Assembly: GCA_029983505.1 (NCBI GenBank)
Contig: JASBZK010000066.1
Span: forward strand, 1-5,728
Reading direction: 5' to 3'
DNA: 5,728 nt
Source of the DNA: Porphyromonas sp.
GTDB taxonomy: Bacteria; Bacteroidota; Bacteroidia; Bacteroidales; Porphyromonadaceae
The translations under genes and the position numbers were made by a program. Under the pieces are notes generated by a model. It saw nothing but the letters and a program-made list of their open reading frames with translations. It did not search any database and was not told the origin of the DNA. Every line of letters begins with the position of its first letter. The first letter of the stretch is position 1. Below, in pieces: positions 1 to 5,403 of this stretch.

Positions 1-149
1 CGGCCTCCGATCCCTATGAACCGTATTATTGGCATATGGCTATGGAACTGAAGCTTTCTCCTTTTGAAGCCTACAAAGCTGCGCACAACATCCAAGTTCA
101 CTCCTCGGACGGTTCCGGCGGAGAGGGTTTCGGGAACTGGTTCCTCTGA
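1..149 (+). CDS. C-terminal end of an unrecognised protein (5' truncated by window)
   Basis: The reading frame is open from the window edge (first full codon at position 3) to the TGA at 147-149 and encodes 48 residues. They begin ASDPYEPYYW and end GEGFGNWFL. There is a helical-looking stretch (MAMELKLSPFEAYKAAH) followed by a Gly/Ser-rich tail. I do not recognise the family. The last residues are aromatic, but the tail does not show the alternating beta-strand pattern expected of an outer-membrane barrel, so I do not call it a TonB-dependent receptor, although DUF4876 genes often lie next to such receptors. It ends 71 bp before the preferred start of the next gene on the same strand, with no obvious terminator between, so co-transcription is plausible. 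Calling it a real gene rests on the open frame to the edge and on its position. Confidence 0.55.
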   Translation, partial: ASDPYEPYYWHMAMELKLSPFEAYKAAHNIQVHSSDGSGGEGFGNWFL

Positions 150-220
150 CAACTCATTTTTTATCCGAACTATATATTAACAGAAGAAGAATGATAACAG
201 AAGAAAAACACTCGTATACT

Positions 221-1333
221 ATGCACCTTTTTCAAAAACAATTATTAGTACTCCTTGCCTCCTCGCTCCTTTTGACCTCCTGTGGCGGTAAGATCGAAAA
301 GAGTAAAGGAGTGGGAACAGAACAAGAGATACATACGCTTGACCACCTCGTAATCTCCGAGGTCTTCTATATCGGCACCTGGATGGATGCCTCAGAGCGA
401 ACATACCTCAACGATGGAGAAAAGGTTACGGAAAAAATCCCCGCACGAAAGTACGGTCAGAATGACTCCTATATCAGGATCACCAACCCTACAAACGAAG
501 TGAAGTACTTAGACGGCTTGGCACTCGGAACTTGCACGCTTAACCCCGCTGAAATTTTAACCTTCAAGACACCGGCAGATGACTTCGCAAAGGATAAAGT
601 CGGTATTTCCGGGCTGGTGATGTTTCCCGGATCAGGTAACGATCACCCGATTAAGCCCGGCGAAAGCATCCTCCTGACCGCGGCTGCCCAAAATCACAAA
701 CTGGAATTTGAGATTCAATCCGAAGACGAAGACAGCCGCCCCGGTAATCCCAATTCATTTGACCTCTCAAAGGCAGACTGGGAGTGGCTTTCAGAGCATT
801 ATTCGGACGCAGATCGTATTGATGACCTCACCTATCGTCTTGACAATAAACGGGTCAAAAATATGATCCAAATACTCCCTGAAGACGTCGAAGAAGATCA
901 CTTTGAGATCGATCAAAATTTGCACGGGTTGGTTCTTCTTGATCTCAAGACTCTTAAAGGAGGTGCCCCGGATGCTATAAAAAAAGCGCTAACGACCGGT
1001 GAGTCCGTGTACACCAAAACATTCTCTGTAAGCGATACCGGAAGTTCGTCGGGCGGTCATTCACACGGAGATCAAGTTTTTACCACGACCATTTTGCCCA
1101 AAGACCTGTGTATTGATGCTGTCGTTATCTGTCCGAGAGAAGAGTTTGCCTTCAGCCCTATACCCAAAAGCTTGGACAAAGGAGCGTTTGGATGTAATTC
1201 CAATAGAATCAGCAACATTAATATCCCGGATTCCTCCTATGGCAAGTCGATCAAGCGCAAGCACGACGGTCATAATCTTGTAGATGACAATAACTCGACG
1301 ACGGACTTTGAAGTCGCTGATGCGACTCTTTGA
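221..1333 (+). CDS. DUF4876 family lipoprotein, copy 1
   Basis: This is a secreted lipoprotein of the DUF4876 family, known from Bacteroidota; its function is not established. The start at 221 is preferred over the in-frame ATG at 191: it gives a signal peptide starting MH with the lipobox LLTSC at Cys21, exactly as in the downstream paralogue, whereas 191 adds ten polar residues before the hydrophobic segment. Counting from 221, family features in order are: HLVISEVFYIGTW at about 42-54; YIRITNP near 84-90 and YLDGLAL near 96-102; the MFPGSGNDHPIKPGES loop at about 134-149; NPNSFDLSKADWEW at about 176-189; LCIDAV near 296-301; and a C-terminal SLDKGAFG...YGKSIKRKHDG with DDNNSTTDFE at the end. 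A Ser/Gly/His-rich insert (SSSGGHSHG, about 275-283) is absent from the paralogue. The product is probably anchored in the outer membrane; whether it faces the surface cannot be told, as no clear export tag follows the cysteine. It is probably in an operon with the genes on both sides. Confidence 0.88.
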   Translation: MHLFQKQLLVLLASSLLLTSCGGKIEKSKGVGTEQEIHTLDHLVISEVFYIGTWMDASERTYLNDGEKVTEKIPARKYGQNDSYIRITNPTNEVKYLDGLALGTCTLNPAEILTFKTPADDFAKDKVGISGLVMFPGSGNDHPIKPGESILLTAAAQNHKLEFEIQSEDEDSRPGNPNSFDLSKADWEWLSEHYSDADRIDDLTYRLDNKRVKNMIQILPEDVEEDHFEIDQNLHGLVLLDLKTLKGGAPDAIKKALTTGESVYTKTFSVSDTGSSSGGHSHGDQVFTTTILPKDLCIDAVVICPREEFAFSPIPKSLDKGAFGCNSNRISNINIPDSSYGKSIKRKHDGHNLVDDNNSTTDFEVADATL

Positions 1334-1366
1334 TCTTTCCTTTTAATGACGTAGTACTCCGAAATT

Positions 1367-2524
1367 ATGCATACAAATAGAATATCGTCCCTCTTTTGGG
1401 GATTCATAGTACTCTTTCTCGCTTCCTGCGGAGGCAAGATCGAGCGCCATAGCGGTGTTGTTGGTACGCCGGATGCCGAAAAGAAACTCGACCACCTCGT
1501 CATTCTTGAAGTCTTTTACCTCGGCTCTTGGAAGGACGGTTACACCAGAGAATACAACGACCCTTATACGGGAAAGACAGAGACGATGAAAATAGATGGT
1601 GCTAGGTATCCTCTCAATGATGCCTATATCAAGATTTACAACCCAACCGAAGAAGTCAAATACTTGGATGGATTGGCGCTGGTGACTTCGGAACTCAATA
1701 CCGTCAGTCCTTTTATATTCAAGGAACCTGCAGAGGATTTCACGAAAGATTTCATCGGTGTGGATCAAATCTCGATGTTCCCGGGAAAGGGAACGGATCA
1801 TCCCATCCAACCCGGGCAGACCATCCTAATCGTTGCTTCCGCAGGTAACCACAAATTAGATGTAGTTATTGACGAAGATACGGGCGAAACATTCCCCGGA
1901 AACCCTCTTTCTTTCGACTTCTCAAATGCAGATTGGGAATGGCTCCCCGAAGGCTATGCGGAGGAGCAATGGTTGGAGTTCCTGCCTGACAACAAGTCAG
2001 TTCCTAATATGGTTGACATATACCACGAGGATGTCCAGTTTCAAAACGTAGCGGGTCCTTTCAACGTGGATCCCGTAAAGACGGATCGCAGAGGTATCGC
2101 TCTCGTGGATCTGCACACGACTTCGCCTAATAACCCCGAAGCGGTTACGGCCGCCATCACCAACGAAGACAAAGCCAAACCCGTCTATTGGAAGTATTAT
2201 ACCGGTATCTATGTCAACATCAGCAACCCATATGAAGCCAAGAATTTCTGCATCGCCCTGCCCAAAGAGTGGTGTATCGATGCGGTGACGATGTCACCGA
2301 AGTCCGACTTCAAGAGGCTGGTATTCCCCAAGGACGTAGACAAAGGTGCTTTTGGAGCCAACGTGTCCCACAGCTCAAAGTATAACAAAGAAGAATTGGG
2401 CATTGCCATACGCCGCAAACACGACGGGCTCAAGTTTGTGGACAACGACAATTCCTCTTTCGACTTCGAGACCGTCCCCGCCTCCCTCTCAGACTGGCAG
2501 AAAACGGCTCCTGCCGCACAGTGA
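1367..2524 (+). CDS. DUF4876 family lipoprotein, copy 2
   Basis: This 385-residue lipoprotein is a tandem paralogue of the gene just upstream; function unknown. The signal peptide has Arg5, a hydrophobic core and a FLASC lipobox with Cys21, followed by GGKIE as in copy 1. Shared blocks include HLVILEVFYLGSW (43-55), YIKIYNPTEEVKYLDGLAL (87-105), MFPGKGTDHPIQPGQ (137-151), NADWEW (187-192), WCIDAV (302-307), DVDKGAFG (323-330), IRRKHDG (348-354) and NDNSSFDFE (360-368). The last two motifs are typical of the C-terminus of the family, so the protein looks complete. In the block around residues 42-55, 11 of 14 residues match copy 1, but elsewhere the copies differ in loop lengths, so the duplication is not recent. 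The gap from copy 1 is 33 bp with no visible promoter, which suggests one transcript. A large GC-rich inverted repeat follows the stop codon. DUF4876 proteins are often encoded with TonB-dependent transporters, so a role in substrate capture is possible but only inferred. Confidence 0.88.
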   Translation: MHTNRISSLFWGFIVLFLASCGGKIERHSGVVGTPDAEKKLDHLVILEVFYLGSWKDGYTREYNDPYTGKTETMKIDGARYPLNDAYIKIYNPTEEVKYLDGLALVTSELNTVSPFIFKEPAEDFTKDFIGVDQISMFPGKGTDHPIQPGQTILIVASAGNHKLDVVIDEDTGETFPGNPLSFDFSNADWEWLPEGYAEEQWLEFLPDNKSVPNMVDIYHEDVQFQNVAGPFNVDPVKTDRRGIALVDLHTTSPNNPEAVTAAITNEDKAKPVYWKYYTGIYVNISNPYEAKNFCIALPKEWCIDAVTMSPKSDFKRLVFPKDVDKGAFGANVSHSSKYNKEELGIAIRRKHDGLKFVDNDNSSFDFETVPASLSDWQKTAPAAQ

Positions 2525-2533
2525 AATAGGCGC

Positions 2534-2596
2534 CACAGACCACGCCCTGTACCTCCTTTACGCATCCGAAGGGGGAGGTGCAGGGCGTGTCCTGTG
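2534..2596. repeat. Long imperfect inverted repeat after the DUF4876 pair
   Basis: Arms at 2541-2556 (CACGCCCTGTACCTCC) and 2574-2589 pair over 16 positions with one G-U wobble. After a two-base mismatch on each side the stem continues for five more pairs (2534-2538 with 2592-2596). The loop is 17 bases. No U-tract follows, so it is not a classical intrinsic terminator, but a stem this long just after the stop codon at 2524 could end transcription or protect the 3' end of the DUF4876 mRNA. It shares short words with the repeat at 4668-4749 and may instead be a dispersed intergenic repeat. Confidence 0.7.
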
Positions 2597-2647
2597 CTTG
2601 GGGCTGAGAGAATGCCACAAACTTCTGACTGCTAACTCCTTTTTTAT

Positions 2648-2655
2648 TATATTTG
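2648..2655 (+). promoter_or_regulatory. Candidate -7 promoter box for the ClbS/VOC operon
   Basis: TATATTTG fits the Bacteroidota primary sigma factor -7 consensus TAnnTTTG exactly and lies 25 bases before the ATG at 2681. It sits in a T/A-rich stretch that contrasts with the GC-rich repeat upstream. No good TTTG -33 element is seen at the usual distance. The predicted leader is about 20 bases. A GGAGG at 2660-2664 lies 16 bases before the ATG, too far to act as a normal ribosome binding site. Confidence 0.5.
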
Positions 2656-2680
2656 TGCCGGAGGTAAGAAACAACACAGA

Positions 2681-3220
2681 ATGGCAAGAGCAACGACAAA
2701 GGCGGACTTGATAACATCTGCCGACCGACAATTTGATAAGATGTGGAAGCTCATCGACAGTATGAGCGAGGAAGAGCAGTCGACACCTTTCTCTGAAAGA
2801 ATGGCAGTCTCCGGCAAGGAAACCCATTGGAAGAGGGATAAGAACCTTAGGGATGTGCTTGTACACCTGTACGAATGGCATCGTCTGCTATTGGACTGGG
2901 TCTGGGCCAATAGTAACGGGGAGTCCAGACCCTTTCTTCCGGCACCGTATAACTGGCGCTCCTATCCGGCTATGAACGTAGCGTTTTGGGAGAGACACCA
3001 AGGCACATCACTGGAGGAAGCAAAGGAAAAGTTGAAAGGAAGTCATAGTGCGGTGATGGCAATGATAGAGAGCTATGCCGACGACGAACTATTTGCCAAA
3101 GGGGCTTTGGCTTGGACCGGTACTTCCACACTCGGTCAGTATTGTGTCTCGGTAACGGCGAGCCACTATGATTGGGCGATGAAGAAAATAAAGATGCACA
3201 TCAAAACCTTGGACGTATGA
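2681..3220 (+). CDS. ClbS/DfsB family four-helix bundle protein
   Basis: This is a 179-residue cytoplasmic protein of the ClbS/DfsB family (formerly DUF1706), related in fold to the DinB/YfiT four-helix bundles. Family members include ClbS, a hydrolase that opens the cyclopropane of the genotoxin colibactin and protects its producer, and DfsB, linked to difficidin biosynthesis. Seen here: an N-terminal TKADLITSADRQFDKMWKLI helix; the block THWKRDKNLRDVLVHLYEWH at about 48-67; PFLPAPYNWRSYPAMNVAFW at about 84-103; TSLEEAKEKLKGSH (109-122); and a C-terminal WTGTSTLGQYCVSVTASHYD at about 145-164. His62, His67 and His162 sit where the fold often carries conserved histidines. Length and all motifs fit a complete, intact member. 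It has no signal peptide. Its stop overlaps the start of the VOC gene (ATGA), so the two are probably translationally coupled. Most homologues occur in bacteria without a colibactin cluster, so the natural substrate here is unknown. Confidence 0.93.
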   Translation: MARATTKADLITSADRQFDKMWKLIDSMSEEEQSTPFSERMAVSGKETHWKRDKNLRDVLVHLYEWHRLLLDWVWANSNGESRPFLPAPYNWRSYPAMNVAFWERHQGTSLEEAKEKLKGSHSAVMAMIESYADDELFAKGALAWTGTSTLGQYCVSVTASHYDWAMKKIKMHIKTLDV

Positions 3221-3579
3221 ACCCGGTAAAGATATATGCTTGTTGGGTCTATGTGAGTGATTTGCAGAAGTCAAAGCTGTTTTATCAAAGTATAGGCTTT
3301 CAGGTCAAGCTGACGGATGGAGATTGGATTGAATTCAATCTCGGAGAAACCTCGTTTGCGATTCTTCGGAGACCGCCCTACAAAGGGACGGTGAGAGCAA
3401 GCAAAACGAGAATTATGTTTGAAACCGATGACATTGAACTCGTTTACGCGGAATTAAAGGACAAAGGAGTAAGGACGGTTGGAGGAATAAGGACCGAACC
3501 CTACGGGAAGTTGCTGACCTTTGAAGATCCGGACGGACACTGGTTGGAATTTTATCAAATACTTCCGCCTTGCATCTGA
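3217..3579 (+). CDS. VOC family protein (glyoxalase / bleomycin resistance fold)
   Basis: This is a 120-residue cytoplasmic protein of the vicinal oxygen chelate superfamily, which includes glyoxalase I, bleomycin-binding proteins, fosfomycin-resistance enzymes and dioxygenases. The start at 3217 overlaps the preceding stop codon (ATGA); a longer frame from 3172 would lie inside the ClbS-like gene and adds no conserved sequence. Two beta-alpha-beta-beta-beta modules can be traced: VYVSDLQKSKLFYQSIGF (11-28) with WIEFNLGETSFAIL (37-50), then IMFETDDIELVYAELKDKGV (66-85) with YGKLLTFEDPDGHWLEFYQ (96-114). Glu111 in WLEFYQ matches the usual C-terminal metal ligand. The N-terminal ligand, normally a His about seven residues before the VSD aspartate, is replaced by Ala8, so a metal-dependent glyoxalase is less likely than a ligand-binding or divergent role. 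As a single-domain protein of this size it would be expected to dimerise. Confidence 0.88.
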   Translation: MNPVKIYACWVYVSDLQKSKLFYQSIGFQVKLTDGDWIEFNLGETSFAILRRPPYKGTVRASKTRIMFETDDIELVYAELKDKGVRTVGGIRTEPYGKLLTFEDPDGHWLEFYQILPPCI

Positions 3580-3583
3580 GGTA

Positions 3584-3606
3584 CTCTCTGGGAAGGACTC
3601 CGAGAG
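3584..3606 (+). terminator. Weak hairpin just after the VOC gene
   Basis: CTCTC at 3584-3588 can pair with GAGAG at 3602-3606, and GG (3590-3591) with CC (3600-3601), leaving a one-base bulge and an eight-base loop. It begins five bases after the stop codon, where a terminator would be expected, but no U-tract follows. The rest of the 141-base spacer before the convergent gene holds no gene that I can see. Confidence 0.25.
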
Positions 3607-3686
3607 AATCGGACTTATAGCCATCACCTACTTCTCAAAAGCATCTCTTCACTCGTGGTAGTTGGAGAACTGCTTTTTAAGCGAGG

Positions 3687-3702
3687 ATCCGGGATTCCGG
3701 AT
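3687..3702. repeat. Perfect short palindrome between convergent genes
   Basis: ATCCGG (3687-3692) and CCGGAT (3697-3702) form a perfect 6-bp stem around the loop GATT. A further CCGGAT lies at 3715-3720, just before the stop codon of the convergent - strand gene, and could compete for the left arm. Its location between two converging transcription units fits a bidirectional terminator, but there is no T-run on either strand next to the stem. Confidence 0.35.
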
Positions 3703-3720
3703 ATTCGACACATACCGGAT

Positions 3721-4287
3721 TTACTTACTTGCCGGTTTCGCGACAAGTTTTCCATCCGAGAGAACAAAGGGTATGATTACTGATTCTGCACCTTTCTCTA
3801 CTGAGAAAGTGGATCCTTGGCATTTTACTTTAATCAAAGTAAGTCCTGGTCCCACGAGCGCCCCAATAGTTTCAACTTTTAAGTTTTTATGAAAGAGACA
3901 TTGCGCGGGGATGTCCTGATCACCGTAGCGGATAACCAACGCAGTTTCCAGAATAGTTCCGTCTTTCAATTTTATGTTATTGTATTTGAGACTATTTGGT
4001 GACTGGATAGGCACGTATATGCCAAATTGCCTATGTTGAAACTTGACCACTCGACATTTCATAGTCTCCCCTGTTTCCATCCCTACTACAGTGATGTTCT
4101 TCAAAACATCCAAGTCGCCGGCAATATCTTTTCCCTCTTCGTCCGTTATCGTGAGATATAAGTTGTTGTAATAGAATCCCATCGACATATATTGTTCCGG
4201 TGTATCCTTGGCGCAGGCAGATAACAAGAAGCAAAAAGAAAAGACGAAGCCTGCAATTCCAAAAGCTCTTAATACTTTGTTCTTCAT
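3721..4287 (-). CDS. Small secreted lipoprotein, partner of C10 protease remnant (copy A)
   Basis: This 188-residue protein has a clear lipoprotein signal peptide: Lys2, Lys4 and Arg7, a hydrophobic core and the lipobox LLSAC with Cys25, followed by AKDTPEQY. I recognise no named domain. The mature part is rich in predicted beta strands, with LYLTITDEEGKDI at 43-55 and DLDVLKNITVVGMETGE at 58-74. It is paralogous to the lipoprotein encoded at 4798-5355: residues 43-74 align without a gap and 15 of 32 are identical, and both copies share PNS.KY near 97-102 and a conserved Cys130. Its start lies 13 bp after the stop of a C10-prodomain-like remnant, the same order as in the second cassette, where a C10 protease precedes the paralogue. 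A role as inhibitor, chaperone or other partner of the protease is inferred from this repeated context only. The frame is intact, so it may still be expressed although its upstream neighbour is broken. Confidence 0.85.
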   Translation of the reverse strand: MKNKVLRAFGIAGFVFSFCFLLSACAKDTPEQYMSMGFYYNNLYLTITDEEGKDIAGDLDVLKNITVVGMETGETMKCRVVKFQHRQFGIYVPIQSPNSLKYNNIKLKDGTILETALVIRYGDQDIPAQCLFHKNLKVETIGALVGPGLTLIKVKCQGSTFSVEKGAESVIIPFVLSDGKLVAKPASK

Positions 4288-4300
4288 AATCCGGTAGCTC

Positions 4301-4549
4301 TTATTTGTTCTGTATTACCGATAATTCGGAATAGCGGGTACATACTTCAATCGCGTTGCCGAAGAGGTTGACATACGCGATGGCTTGAGACTCCGAGAGA
4401 TTGTGTAGACCATTTGCCGAAGACACGGTGACCTCTTCATCCGGATCCCCGGGAACCATAAACGTGTCCTGTACGTCACAGGAAGAGAGTCCCACGACAA
4501 GGGAAACCAAAGAAAGTAAGCAGAGCCTACCAAGTCGTTTTGATGTTTT
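4301..4549 (-). pseudogene. C10 protease prodomain-like lipoprotein remnant, start codon missing
   Basis: The - strand frame from 4549 to the TAA at 4301-4303 encodes about 82 residues. It starts KTSKRLGRLCLLSLVSLVVGLSSC, a typical lipoprotein signal peptide with an LSSC lipobox, and then carries an acidic linker, a helix LSESQAIAYVNLFGNAIEV and a short TRYSELSVIQ end. The helix plus TR pattern resembles the start of C10 (streptopain-type) propeptides, such as the EAKDSAITF...ARSAED stretch of SpeB. No ATG is present: the codon where it should be is TAA (4550-4552), within a run of six A bases on this strand. The first in-frame alternative, TTG at 4508-4510, would cut off the charged end of the signal peptide. 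No catalytic domain follows; the next gene begins 13 bp later. The best reading is a truncated, start-less C10 protease gene. A short stand-alone inhibitor that mimics the propeptide is the alternative. Family assignment is tentative because the homologous part is short. Confidence 0.55.
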
Positions 4550-4585
4550 TTATACGAGACAAAATGATTAAAATGAGAAATATAA

Positions 4586-4606
4586 TTTGTCGCTTCTTAC
4601 GACAAA
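4586..4606. promoter_or_regulatory. Perfect palindrome overlapping the candidate - strand promoter
   Basis: TTTGTCG (4586-4592) and CGACAAA (4600-4606) form a perfect 7-bp inverted repeat with a 7-base spacer. The right arm overlaps the TTTG of the candidate -7 box at 4603-4610, and the left arm would lie within the start of the leader RNA. The size and symmetry suit a dimeric repressor site, or a short hairpin at the 5' end of the transcript. Confidence 0.4.
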
Positions 4607-4610
4607 GGTA
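4603..4610 (-). promoter_or_regulatory. Candidate -7 promoter box for the prodomain remnant and lipoprotein copy A
   Basis: On the - strand this reads TACCTTTG, an exact match to the Bacteroidota -7 consensus TAnnTTTG. It lies about 50 bases before the point where the remnant's start codon would be expected, a normal distance. No convincing TTTG -33 element is found 19-21 bases further upstream. If active, it would drive the lipoprotein gene at 3721-4287 through the remnant. Confidence 0.45.
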
Positions 4611-4667
4611 CAAAAAATCGTATAGTGCGTTCATTTGATTTCTCAAACATTACAAACAGGGAAATGT

Positions 4668-4749
4668 GGTACAGACCGGGGAGTGTGCGAGACACAGACC
4701 GAAGAAAGAGTGAGGTACAGACCGAGACGATCTCCCCGGTCTGTACCTC
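4668..4749. repeat. Mosaic of inverted and direct repeats (GGTACAGACCG family)
   Basis: The word GGTACAGACCG occurs twice directly (from 4668 and from 4714) and once inverted (ending 4747). A partial copy, CACAGACCG, is at 4693-4701. The outer copy, GGTACAGACCGGGGAG (4668-4683), is a perfect 16-base reverse complement of 4732-4747. The inner copy, GAGGTACAGACCG (4712-4724), is a perfect 13-base reverse complement of 4737-4749 with a 12-base loop. The two stems therefore compete for the same right arm. A small GTGT/ACAC hairpin lies inside (4683-4695). It is located in the 248-base spacer (4550-4797) between the two - strand cassettes, and no gene is visible in it. Confidence 0.8.
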
Positions 4750-4773
4750 GTCCATAACTTCTCCAAGAGCAGT

Positions 4774-4799
4774 AAAAAAGGCTATATACTCCGCCCTTT
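4774..4799 (-). terminator. Likely intrinsic terminator of the C10/lipoprotein (copy B) unit
   Basis: On the - strand AAAGGGC (4799-4793) pairs with GCCTTTT over 7 bp with one G-U wobble around a 10-base loop. The descending arm runs into six T residues (4779-4774). The ascending arm overlaps the TAA stop codon of the lipoprotein gene. Part of the T-run is used in the stem, so the strength is moderate. Confidence 0.5.
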
Positions 4800-5355
4800 A
4801 GTGCTTGACCGTCAGTTTGCCTTTTGAAAACCTAAGATTGAGGTGAATCAGTCCGTCAGGGCTGTTTTTCGCAGTAAAGACCACGTCCCCCCACTTCATC
4901 TGTACCAATTGAATCAATGGATCCATATACATATCCGGCTGATTGGTGCCATGATACACGAACGAACAAGAGACGGGAAGTGAACTGCCTTTGTATTCTA
5001 TTACGATATCGGACTGTAGTGTAGCTCCGTTCAGTATGCTCTTTTGATCGTACTTGTTACTGTTGGGAACTTCCGCACGAACCATCAGACGGCACTGTCC
5101 GTTTTTAGAGGTTCTGATTGCGCTCATCAATGGTTTACCCGACTCCACACCGGTCACGGAGAAATTTTTCAAAGATGCCAAGTCTTCGAGCAGATTATTG
5201 CCCTGTTCATCGGTAAGCGTCAAAATAAACGTCTCCTTGATCACGCCCAAAAAAGGCACATATTCCGGTGCGTTATTCTCCCGACACGAAGGAAAGAGCA
5301 GAACAAGCGTGAAAAATATGGCTAATGTACGCTTAAAGAAAAACACTTTTTTCAT
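4798..5355 (-). CDS. Small secreted lipoprotein, partner of C10 protease (copy B)
   Basis: This 185-residue lipoprotein has a basic N-terminus (Lys2, Lys3, Lys8, Arg9), a strongly hydrophobic core and a lipobox-like FPSC with Cys24, followed by RENNAPEY. No named domain is recognised. The mature part looks beta-rich, with FILTLTDEQGNNL at 43-55 and DLASLKNFSVTGVESGK at 58-74. It aligns with the lipoprotein at 3721-4287 from the first mature residues (APEY versus TPEQY) through Cys130; the C-terminal third diverges. It begins 48 bp downstream of the stop of a C10 protease on the same strand, with no promoter-like box in the gap, so the two are probably co-transcribed. C10 proteases in other bacteria are sometimes encoded next to small inhibitors (Spi beside SpeB; Bfi proteins in Bacteroides fragilis). 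This protein does not visibly resemble a C10 propeptide, so an inhibitor role is a hypothesis from context alone. Confidence 0.86.
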   Translation of the reverse strand: MKKVFFFKRTLAIFFTLVLLFPSCRENNAPEYVPFLGVIKETFILTLTDEQGNNLLEDLASLKNFSVTGVESGKPLMSAIRTSKNGQCRLMVRAEVPNSNKYDQKSILNGATLQSDIVIEYKGSSLPVSCSFVYHGTNQPDMYMDPLIQLVQMKWGDVVFTAKNSPDGLIHLNLRFSKGKLTVKH

Positions 5356-5403
5356 AACCTAAATCTTTTAAATTCGAGAAGTCCTCATTAAATCATTAAT
5401 CAA

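Noticed and set aside
1343..1810. 155-codon open frame on the - strand
   Set aside because: It lies wholly opposite the second DUF4876 gene and its leader, has no recognisable domain or signal peptide, and the + strand frame has clear family motifs.
2660..2664. GGAGG as a Shine-Dalgarno site for the ClbS-like gene
   Set aside because: It is 16 bases from the ATG, too far for normal use, and Bacteroidota rarely rely on such sites.
2346..2881. Overlapping open frames on both strands around the 2525-2680 spacer (about 95-121 codons)
   Set aside because: They are Ser/Pro/Arg/Cys-rich low-quality translations that run across the inverted repeat and into the DUF4876 or ClbS-like genes in other frames.
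3662..3892. 76-codon + strand open frame after the VOC gene
   Set aside because: Most of it is antisense to the C-terminus of lipoprotein copy A, and it has no family resemblance.
4315..4533. Alternative - strand frame from a TTG over the prodomain remnant
   Set aside because: It gives a Trp/Arg/Ser-rich product without a signal peptide, whereas the neighbouring frame has a full lipoprotein signal peptide and a C10-propeptide-like helix.
5054..5362. Two + strand open frames opposite lipoprotein copy B
   Set aside because: The - strand frame has a signal peptide, a lipobox and a paralogue, and the + strand products show nothing recognisable.
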